This document shows positions 5,466 to 11,294 of a stretch of DNA of 11,294 nucleotides, in pieces. The first letter of the stretch is position 1. Each line of letters begins with the position of its first letter. The DNA lies in NCBI GenBank assembly GCA_019120525.1, contig DWUW01000258.1, positions 1 to 11,294 of the forward strand, read 5' to 3'. This stretch comes from Candidatus Eisenbergiella stercorigallinarum (GTDB lineage Bacteria > Bacillota > Clostridia > Lachnospirales > Lachnospiraceae). The notes under the pieces were generated by a model that did no database searches, was not told the DNA's origin, and saw nothing but the letters and a program-made list of their open reading frames with translations. The position numbers and the translations under genes are program-made.

Positions 5466-6338
5466 ATGGATATCAGGGAGATCGAACAGCAGGCACAGGA
5501 GATGCGGATTCTGAATCTGCGGGTCTGTGTGAACGGGGAAGTGACTGTAAAAAGGGACTGGGACGGCGAAATAAGGAGAAATCAGTATTCGGCCAGCAAG
5601 AGCTTTACCAGCGCGGCGGTGGGGATCGCCTGCGGGGAGGGGCTGCTTTCTCTGGAGGAAAGGCTGTGCGACGCCTTTCGGGAGGAGATTCCGGATCAGC
5701 CTTCAGAAAATCTGCGGAAGGCAAGGGTGAGGGATCTGCTCACCATGTGTCTGGGGCAGAGGGAGGCCTGGCTGATGGGAGAGCAGCGTCCCGTTATGGA
5801 GACGGACGACTGGGTGCGCTTCAGCCTGTCCCGTCCCTTTGAAGCGGAACCTGGAACAGAATTTGTCTACAACAATGTGGGGCCTTATCTGGCGGGTGTG
5901 CTGGTGCAGAGAAGGGCCGGCTGCAGCCTGGTGGATTATCTGATGCCGAGGCTTTTTGCGCCGCTTGGGATCCGGCGGACGGTCTGGGAGGTAGACCCGA
6001 AGGGGAACACCTTCGGAGCGGGCGGCCTGTTTTTAAGTGTGACGGAGCTGATGCGGTTCGGGCAGCTCCTGCTTCAGGAGGGAAGCTGGAACGGGAAGCA
6101 GCTGATCCCTTCGGAATATGTGAGGGAAGCGTCCCGCGCCCAGGTGGAAAACGGCGCGGAGGGCTACGGCTATCTGTTCTGGAGAGGGCCGTATCACAGC
6201 TTCCGGGCAGACGGAAAGTATGGACAGCTGTCCATCGTGCTCCCGGAGAAAAACGCGGTGATCGCCGTCAATGCGGAAAGCCGGGACGCGGGAAGCATGA
6301 TGAAGCGCTGCATGGACGTGATCGTGCCGCAGCTTTAA
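5466..6338 (+). CDS. Serine hydrolase of the beta-lactamase/class C (EstB-like) family
   Basis: The 290-residue product carries the marks of the penicillin-binding-protein-like hydrolase fold. These are SxxK as Ser42-Ala-Ser-Lys45 in YSASKSFTS, the second motif Tyr135-Asn-Asn in FVYNNVGPYLAG, and a C-terminal GKYGQ block (250-254) standing in for the usual KTG. Members act as esterases, D-amino-acid peptidases or amidases as often as beta-lactamases. No signal peptide or membrane segment is seen, so it should be cytoplasmic, which argues against drug resistance or cell-wall work. The ATG at 5466 has GGGAGG five to six bases upstream; an ATG nine codons earlier does not. It heads a unit with the ArsC-like gene 27 bases downstream. 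The true substrate is unknown. Confidence 0.88.
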   Translation: MDIREIEQQAQEMRILNLRVCVNGEVTVKRDWDGEIRRNQYSASKSFTSAAVGIACGEGLLSLEERLCDAFREEIPDQPSENLRKARVRDLLTMCLGQREAWLMGEQRPVMETDDWVRFSLSRPFEAEPGTEFVYNNVGPYLAGVLVQRRAGCSLVDYLMPRLFAPLGIRRTVWEVDPKGNTFGAGGLFLSVTELMRFGQLLLQEGSWNGKQLIPSEYVREASRAQVENGAEGYGYLFWRGPYHSFRADGKYGQLSIVLPEKNAVIAVNAESRDAGSMMKRCMDVIVPQL

Positions 6339-6365
6339 GGGAGGAAAAGAAAGGAAGGGAAAAAG

Positions 6366-6722
6366 ATGATTCTTTTTGTGGAATATCCGAAATGCTCCAC
6401 CTGCCAGAAGGCGAAGAAATGGCTGGACGAAAGGAAGATCCGCTATGAGGACAGGCATATCGTGGAAAAAAATCCCACGCAGGAGGAGCTTACGCTCTGG
6501 GTAAAAAAAAGCGGGCTTCCGCTGAAGCGTTTTTTCAATACCAGTGGGATGAAATATAAGGAGCTGAACCTGAAGGAAAAGCTTCCCGGCATGAGGGAAG
6601 AGGAGCAGATCGCCCTTCTGGCCACGGACGGAATGCTGGTGAAGCGGCCGCTGATCGTGGCGGAGGATTATGTGCTGACAGGCTTTCGGGAAAAAGAATG
6701 GGAGGAAAAGCTGGGATCATGA
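6366..6722 (+). CDS. ArsC/Spx-family thioredoxin-fold protein
   Basis: The 118-residue product has the arsenate reductase-like fold. It opens with a beta strand and the redox motif Cys10-Ser-Thr-Cys13 in YPKCSTCQKAKKW, and later has the conserved Arg94 in LVKRPLIV. The CxxC pair and full length resemble the Spx/YffB branch. Members either reduce arsenate or bind RNA polymerase as stress regulators, and many have unknown roles. No ars genes are nearby, so an arsenic role has no support from context. GGAAGGG lies just before the ATG. The stop codon overlaps the GH32 start (ATGA), which implies coupled translation with that gene. Confidence 0.88.
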   Translation: MILFVEYPKCSTCQKAKKWLDERKIRYEDRHIVEKNPTQEELTLWVKKSGLPLKRFFNTSGMKYKELNLKEKLPGMREEEQIALLATDGMLVKRPLIVAEDYVLTGFREKEWEEKLGS

Positions 6723-8242
6723 AGAAATCTGTCCGGATCAACAGAAAATATCTGCTCATCCCCATCTGCGCGGAAAAGAAGACGAAAACGGTTTCTTTCT
6801 CCGTTTCGGAGGGGAAGGCCTTTGAATTTCAGATCCCCGTGAGCGGGGATGAGGAAGGCTTTTATGCTTTCCACTATTACGCGCCGCTGAATGTGGAAAA
6901 GTATGCGGGAAAAAAGATGCTTGTGGAAGGAGACGTGCCGGAGGGTTTTCTGGACGCACTCTGTCTGTCGGACAGCATCCCGCAGATCTGTCAGTCCCAT
7001 CCGCTGATCCACTTCACGGCGGATACGGGATGGATCAACGATCCCAACGGGCTGCTTTATCAGGATGGAACCTATCATCTTTATTACCAGCATAATCCCT
7101 TTGATACCAGATGGGAAAATATGTGCTGGGGCCATGCGGTGAGCACGGACCTGCTTCACTGGGAAAGGAAGGGGACCATCCTGTATCCCAATGAGGATGG
7201 GACGGTCTATTCCGGAAGCGGGATCGTGAACGAAAAGGGACTTCTCGGGCTGGACTGCGAGGCGCAGATCTATTTCTATACCTGCGCGGGAAACAAGTCG
7301 GAATGGAGCCGGGGAAAGACCTTTACCCAGCGGATCGCCTACAGTACGGACGGGGGAGAGACCCTTCAGAGAATGGAGGGGGCCGCGGTCAGGCAGCTCG
7401 TGGAGGAAAACAGGGACCCCAAGGTGTACTGGCATGAGGAGAGCGGCGCCTACTATATGGTCCTGTATCTGAGGGAGAACGATTTTGCCATCCTGCGCTC
7501 CAAAGATCTGAAGAACTGGAAAAGATCTCAGACGCTGACGCTTGACAAGGCCTGGGAATGCCCGGATTTAAGAAGGCTTCCTGTGGAAGGGGGAGGGGAA
7601 AAATGGGTGTTCTACAGCGCCGACGGCTATTACTTTACGGGAGAATTCGACGGCTTTGAATTTAAACCGGACGGCATGCGCCGGAAGATATGGAAAACAG
7701 AGCTTCCCTATGCCGCGCAGACCGTGTGGGGAACGCAGGATGTGATCCTGATCCCCTGGCTTCGGATGCAGAATAAGAACAAGCTGTATACCGGCGCCAT
7801 GGGGCTTCCGAGAAAGCTTTCCCTGGTGAGAAGGGAAGAGGGATACCGCATCAGGCTGACGCCCACGGACAGCTTCCTTCAGGCCAGGAGCGCGGTCCAT
7901 TCCTCCGTGGGGGAGGGAAAGGTGTTCTGCATATCGCAGAGGGACGGCGCGCTGGAAATCTGTATCCATATGGACAGGCCGGGTGATTTTTCAGTCAACC
8001 TTTACGGTACGGTCATCACGTATGCGTCCGATGCCGGAAAGCTGGGAGTAGGGGATCAGGTGTGTTCCATGGGAAAGAATCTCAATGATTTTTCGCTTCT
8101 TGCCGATGGGGAAATCCTGGAAGCTTCCGCGCAGAACGGGCTTGTGCTTGCCGTACTGGAGCTTCCCACTGACAGGAAGCGGGGAAATGTGACCGTGGAG
8201 GTTTCCGGGAAGGCCGCTGTGGATATTTACCGGATCAACTGA
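6719..8242 (+). CDS. Glycoside hydrolase family 32 beta-fructosidase (sucrose/fructan hydrolase)
   Basis: GH32 enzymes cleave fructose from sucrose, inulin-type or levan-type fructans. The 507-residue product has an N-terminal beta domain of about 95 residues. The five-bladed propeller follows with nucleophile Asp108 in GWINDPNG, the transition-state Asp233 in RDPK, and acid/base Glu280 in WECPDL; HLYYQHNP, WGHAVSTDLLHW and YSGSG blocks are also present. A C-terminal beta-sandwich follows. There is no signal peptide, so it works on imported sugar. The N-terminal extension is unlike the short start of many sucrose-6-phosphate hydrolases and fits exo-acting fructan hydrolases better, but this is not decisive. 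I chose the ATG at 6719, which overlaps the ArsC-like stop as ATGA; an in-frame ATG at 6698 would extend the overlap. The fructokinase gene lies 116 bases after its stop. Confidence 0.93.
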   Translation: MKKSVRINRKYLLIPICAEKKTKTVSFSVSEGKAFEFQIPVSGDEEGFYAFHYYAPLNVEKYAGKKMLVEGDVPEGFLDALCLSDSIPQICQSHPLIHFTADTGWINDPNGLLYQDGTYHLYYQHNPFDTRWENMCWGHAVSTDLLHWERKGTILYPNEDGTVYSGSGIVNEKGLLGLDCEAQIYFYTCAGNKSEWSRGKTFTQRIAYSTDGGETLQRMEGAAVRQLVEENRDPKVYWHEESGAYYMVLYLRENDFAILRSKDLKNWKRSQTLTLDKAWECPDLRRLPVEGGGEKWVFYSADGYYFTGEFDGFEFKPDGMRRKIWKTELPYAAQTVWGTQDVILIPWLRMQNKNKLYTGAMGLPRKLSLVRREEGYRIRLTPTDSFLQARSAVHSSVGEGKVFCISQRDGALEICIHMDRPGDFSVNLYGTVITYASDAGKLGVGDQVCSMGKNLNDFSLLADGEILEASAQNGLVLAVLELPTDRKRGNVTVEVSGKAAVDIYRIN

Positions 8243-8287
8243 GCTTCTCTGTCCATTTTCTCCGGCCGGCTTTTGGAAGAAAGCAGG

Positions 8288-8316
8288 TTTCCTTTTTTCC
8301 GATATGCTGTTACAAT
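8288..8316 (+). promoter_or_regulatory. Possible promoter before the fructokinase gene
   Basis: TACAAT (8311-8316) is a good -10 box, 17 bases from a weak TTTCCT (8288-8293). It would start a transcript near 8323, 36 bases before the fructokinase ATG. No clear terminator separates it from the GH32 gene, so readthrough is likely as well. Confidence 0.4.
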
Positions 8317-8358
8317 AAAGAAAAAGCCGCCCGCGACGGTATGAAAGAGGTATGGATC

Positions 8359-9321
8359 ATGAAAAATTTTGATGTGGTAACGCTTGGGGAGCTGCTGATC
8401 GATTTTACAGATAACGGAAAGAGCGCCCAGGGAAACACACTGTTCGAGGCCAATCCGGGTGGCGCGCCCTGCAACGTGCTGGCGATGCTGAACCGGCTGG
8501 GCCATCCCACGGCCTTCATCGGCAAGGTGGGAAAGGATATCTTCGGCCTGAAGCTGAAAGCTGTTCTGGAAGAGGTGGGAATCGATACCGCCGGCCTCAT
8601 TGTGGACGAGGACGCCAGGACGACACTGGCCTTCGTACAGACCTTTGCGGACGGGGACAGGGACTTTTCCTTCTACCGAAATCCCGGCGCGGACATGCTG
8701 CTGACGGCGGACGAGGTGGATGAGGAGCTGGTAAGGAGCGGAAAAGTATTTCACTTCGGCACCCTTTCCATGACCCATGAGGGCGTGCGGGAGGCCACAA
8801 AGAAGGCTGTCCGCCTGGCAAAGGAGAGCGGGGCTGTTATCTCCTTCGATCCAAATCTGCGCCCGCCGCTCTGGAAATCCCTGGATGACGCGAAGGAGCA
8901 GGCTGCCTGGGGCTTTTCCCAGTGCGACGTGCTGAAGATTTCCGACAATGAGATCCAGTGGTTCACCGGGGAAGAAGATTTTGACAGGGGGATCGGGAAG
9001 CTCAGAAAGGAATACGATATCCCTCTGATCCTGCTTTCCATGGGAAAGGACGGAAGCAGGGCTTATTATAAGGACCTTCGCGTGGAGCAGGCTCCTTTCC
9101 TGCAGAAGGAGACCATCGAGACCACGGGAGCGGGAGACACCTTCGGCGGCTGCTGTCTGCACTTTGTGCTCAAATACGGCCTGGACGGCCTGAATGAGGA
9201 ACGGCTGTCCGAGATGCTGACCTTTGCCAACGCGGCGGCTTCCATCGTCACCACCAGAAAAGGGGCGCTGCGCGTCATGCCGGAGCCGGACGAGGTAGAG
9301 CGGTTCATCGGATCCAGATAA
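8359..9321 (+). CDS. scrK: PfkB-family fructokinase
   Basis: Fructokinase uses ATP to make fructose-6-phosphate, which enters glycolysis. The 320-residue product has the ribokinase fold with the N-terminal GGAPCNV block (34-40), the substrate-side FIGKVGKDIFG segment (53-63), FDPNLRPPLW (163-172), and the C-terminal signature TTGAGDTFGG with catalytic Asp260. These features and the length match bacterial fructokinases well. The adjacent GH32 enzyme would supply free fructose, which supports the assignment. I chose the ATG at 8359, with AGAGG eight bases upstream; an ATG six codons earlier lacks a ribosome site. The MBOAT gene starts 16 bases after its stop, so the two are probably co-transcribed. 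Other sugar kinases of the family remain possible but less likely. Confidence 0.9.
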   Translation: MKNFDVVTLGELLIDFTDNGKSAQGNTLFEANPGGAPCNVLAMLNRLGHPTAFIGKVGKDIFGLKLKAVLEEVGIDTAGLIVDEDARTTLAFVQTFADGDRDFSFYRNPGADMLLTADEVDEELVRSGKVFHFGTLSMTHEGVREATKKAVRLAKESGAVISFDPNLRPPLWKSLDDAKEQAAWGFSQCDVLKISDNEIQWFTGEEDFDRGIGKLRKEYDIPLILLSMGKDGSRAYYKDLRVEQAPFLQKETIETTGAGDTFGGCCLHFVLKYGLDGLNEERLSEMLTFANAAASIVTTRKGALRVMPEPDEVERFIGSR

Positions 9322-9337
9322 CAGATCGGAGCTTCAG

Positions 9338-10894
9338 ATGCAGTTTCATTCCTATTTTTTTATTTTCGTATTTCTTCCGCTGGCGCTGGCCGGCTGGTAT
9401 CTGCTCAACAGGCTGAAGCGGTTCAAACTGGCACAGGGATATCTCATCGGGATGTCCCTGTGGTTTTATGCCTGGTACAATGTGAGCTTTCTCTGGGTCA
9501 TGCTGGGAAGCTGCCTGTTCAATTACGGGGTGAGCCTCCTGCTGGCAAAAAAGAATACGCCGCGGACGGCGAAGATCCTTCTCATCGCCGGATGCGCGGG
9601 CAATATCGGGGCGCTGGGCGTTTTTAAGTATTATAATTTTTTTGTGGAGAATATCAACGTCCTTTTCCGGACAGAGCTGCCGGCGCAGGAGCTTCTGCTG
9701 CCGCTTGGGATCAGCTTTTTCACCTTCCAGCAGCTTTCCTTCCTCATCGACCGCTGCCGGGGGGACGCGCCCCATTGCGGGCTTCTGGATTACCTCAGCT
9801 TTGTGACCTTTTTCCCCACGCTGATCTCAGGCCCCATTGTCCTGCACGCCTCCACGGTTCCTCAGTTTCAGGATTACGGAAGACGGCGCTTTTCTTCAGA
9901 AGGCTTTGCAAAGGGCGTGATGCGGTTTACCATCGGCCTTGGGAAAAAAGTGCTTCTTGCGGATACGCTTGCCCTTGCCGTGAATTATGGCTATGAGAAT
10001 CTCGCCTCTCTGGACGCCCCCGCGGCCCTTTTTGCGGCGGCAGGCTATACCCTGGAGCTGTACTTTGACTTCAGCGGCTATTCCGACATGGCCATCGGCG
10101 CGGGAAGGCTGTTTGGGATCGAGATCCCGGAAAACTTCAATTCTCCCTACCTTGCGGTTTCCGTAAAGGACTTCTGGAGACGCTGGCACATGACCCTGAG
10201 CCGTTTCCTGCAGACCTACGTGTATTTTCCGCTGGGAGGCAGCAGGAGAGGAAGGTTCCGTACCTTTCTGAATACCATGATCACCTTCCTTTTAAGCGGC
10301 CTGTGGCATGGAGCCAACTGGACCTTCGTATTCTGGGGCTTCCTTCACGGGCTCGGCGTAGCCGCTGCCGGATTGGCCGGCGCGTCCCGGCGGGATAAAA
10401 ACGCCGGCCGCAGGGAAACGGCGACGCCGGACAGCGCCGGAAGCCGCGCGCAGGCTGCGCCATGCGGCGCTTTGTTCCGGAACCGGGCCGTGCGCTGTCT
10501 GTGCCAGGCGGCCACCTTCGCCTATGTCTGTCTTGCCTTCGTATTCTTCCGGGCGGACAGCATCGGCGACGGTTTCCTGCTTCTTTCCCGGCTCTTTTCC
10601 TTCCGGGCGGACGGACAGCTCTTTCAGATGGCGGCGGCCATGGAGCCGACGGAGATCTATGTGGTGACAAAGGCGCTTTCTCTTGTCCTGCCCTCCCTGG
10701 CAGGAGCCGCGCAGCTTGCCGCTATGCTCCTGGTATTCGGGATCGGATTTTTCCTGCTTACCCGGAAAAACACGGCGCAGATCATCGAACGCGGCACAGT
10801 CGGCTTCCGCTTCACCCTTTGGCTTGCCGTTCTGTTCGTCTGGTCGGTGATCTCCCTGTCCGGGGTGAGCACCTTTGTTTACTTTAATTTTTAG
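9338..10894 (+). CDS. MBOAT-family O-acyltransferase (AlgI-like)
   Basis: This polytopic membrane protein probably moves an acyl group, usually acetyl, across the membrane onto a surface glycan. The 518-residue product is full length for AlgI-type proteins and longer than most DltB proteins. It has many membrane segments and the hallmark regions DFSGYSDMAIG (244-254), KDFWRRWHMTLSRFLQ (277-292) and LSGLWHGANWTFVFWGFLHG (319-338), with the conserved His284 and His324. Between membrane segments lies an Ala/Arg/Gly-rich hydrophilic stretch (about 349-385), GC-rich in DNA, that looks like a variable loop. GGAG lies eight bases before the ATG. It starts 16 bases after the fructokinase gene and is followed by an SGNH-like gene, the normal partner type. 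The glycan it modifies cannot be told from this window. Confidence 0.93.
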   Translation: MQFHSYFFIFVFLPLALAGWYLLNRLKRFKLAQGYLIGMSLWFYAWYNVSFLWVMLGSCLFNYGVSLLLAKKNTPRTAKILLIAGCAGNIGALGVFKYYNFFVENINVLFRTELPAQELLLPLGISFFTFQQLSFLIDRCRGDAPHCGLLDYLSFVTFFPTLISGPIVLHASTVPQFQDYGRRRFSSEGFAKGVMRFTIGLGKKVLLADTLALAVNYGYENLASLDAPAALFAAAGYTLELYFDFSGYSDMAIGAGRLFGIEIPENFNSPYLAVSVKDFWRRWHMTLSRFLQTYVYFPLGGSRRGRFRTFLNTMITFLLSGLWHGANWTFVFWGFLHGLGVAAAGLAGASRRDKNAGRRETATPDSAGSRAQAAPCGALFRNRAVRCLCQAATFAYVCLAFVFFRADSIGDGFLLLSRLFSFRADGQLFQMAAAMEPTEIYVVTKALSLVLPSLAGAAQLAAMLLVFGIGFFLLTRKNTAQIIERGTVGFRFTLWLAVLFVWSVISLSGVSTFVYFNF

Positions 10895-10921
10895 CAGCAG
10901 AAGGCGGGAGCGGATTTTGCA

Positions 10922-11294
10922 ATGGAAAAGAAAAACAGCATGTATGAAACCTTTCTCAGGCGCTTTTTCCTGACGGCGGCCGTCCTGCTTCTGGCGGCGG
11001 CAGGGCTTGTGTTCGTGTTCGACCCTTTTTTTCATTACCATGGGCCCCTGGGCCCTCTGAAGGCGGTGCTTACGAAAAAAGAATATCAGGTGCCGGGAAC
11101 GCTCCAGAACTTCTCCTATGACAGCGTGATCGCGGGCTCCTCCACGGCGGAAAATTTCAACAACCGCTGGTTCGACGAGGCCTTTGACACGCAGTCCGTC
11201 AAGGCCATCAAAAGCTCCGGCGTGACCGCCCAGCTGGATTATTATATCCGTATGGCCGCGCGGGAAAGAGAACTGGACTATGTGTTTTACAGCC
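10922..11294 (+). CDS. SGNH/AlgJ-DltD-like partner of the MBOAT protein (partial, cut by right edge)
   Basis: The first 124 residues are visible and the frame runs off the window. A short basic N-terminus leads into one membrane segment (about 15-33), then FDPFFHYH and an extracytoplasmic domain with SVIAGSSTAENF-like sequence (68-79, reading DSVIAGSSTAENF). GSS followed by a short acidic stretch is the usual block I of SGNH-type acyltransferases and hydrolases found next to MBOAT proteins, with the first Ser of the pair as likely nucleophile. In alginate and teichoic-acid systems such anchored proteins complete acyl transfer outside the cell. The start ATG lies 27 bases after the MBOAT stop with GGGAG about ten bases upstream. 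The family call rests on a short motif plus position. Confidence 0.7.
   Translation, partial: MEKKNSMYETFLRRFFLTAAVLLLAAAGLVFVFDPFFHYHGPLGPLKAVLTKKEYQVPGTLQNFSYDSVIAGSSTAENFNNRWFDEAFDTQSVKAIKSSGVTAQLDYYIRMAARERELDYVFYS

Noticed and set aside
5408..5842. 144-codon plus-strand frame starting before the serine hydrolase
   Set aside because: It overlaps the hydrolase in another frame, is Gly/Arg-rich and lacks a ribosome site.
5466..6338. Beta-lactam resistance enzyme
   Set aside because: It has the SxxK and YxN motifs but no signal peptide and no regulator; family members are mostly esterases or peptidases.
6366..6722. Arsenic-resistance gene
   Set aside because: The fold fits, but there is no arsR, arsB or acr3 nearby and the gene is coupled to a fructosidase, so an arsenic role is unsupported.
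6668..7435. 255-codon open frame on the minus strand
   Set aside because: Antisense to the GH32 gene across its catalytic motifs; no start signal or domain.
8227..9162. 311-codon open frame on the minus strand
   Set aside because: Antisense to the fructokinase gene over nearly its whole length; no motifs. Shadow frame.
10292..11041. 249-codon open frame on the minus strand
   Set aside because: Antisense to the MBOAT and SGNH-like genes; very basic low-complexity product from GC-rich DNA.

Overview
The window looks like chromosomal DNA from a gut-type Clostridia bacterium, most likely Lachnospiraceae. The clues are strong AGGAGG-type ribosome sites, a lipoprotein amino-acid binding protein with a long Ala/Glu/Thr/Ser linker, intracellular GH31 and GH32 glycosidases, moderately high G+C in the genes, and an AlgI-type O-acyltransferase next to an SGNH-like partner. 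The genus is inference; no rRNA or other marker is present.

Left edge (1-295): an AT-rich stretch with inverted repeats ends abruptly at the 3' half of a tRNA-Arg(CCU) gene (211-252), followed by a near-perfect terminator. This is what the far junction (attR) of an integrated phage or ICE looks like, with the element extending off the left side of the window. A reading frame on the minus strand is open to the left edge but has no convincing start.

Minus-strand block (352-5310): a GH31 alpha-glycosidase gene with its own promoter lies downstream of a three-gene amino-acid ABC importer transcribed in the order binding lipoprotein, permease, ATPase. The importer operon starts at a good sigma-A promoter carrying a perfect 12-bp palindrome over its -10 box. 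It has a 14-bp perfect hairpin between the binding-protein and permease genes, and it ends in an intrinsic terminator at 2431-2480.

Plus-strand block (5343-11294): a divergent promoter drives a serine beta-lactamase-like hydrolase, an ArsC/Spx-fold thiol protein and a GH32 beta-fructosidase; the last two overlap by ATGA. After a 116-bp gap with a possible second promoter come a PfkB-type fructokinase, an MBOAT O-acyltransferase only 16 bp downstream, and the start of an SGNH-like partner that runs off the right edge. GH32 plus fructokinase form a simple cytoplasmic route from sucrose or short fructans to fructose-6-phosphate. The MBOAT/SGNH pair probably O-acylates a surface glycan.

I see no CRISPR array, defence system, transposase or rRNA. 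The points most worth a second look are the tRNA-Arg attachment site, the palindrome over the importer promoter, the loss of the usual carboxylate-binding Arg in the binding protein, and the close packing of fructokinase with a glycan O-acylation pair.
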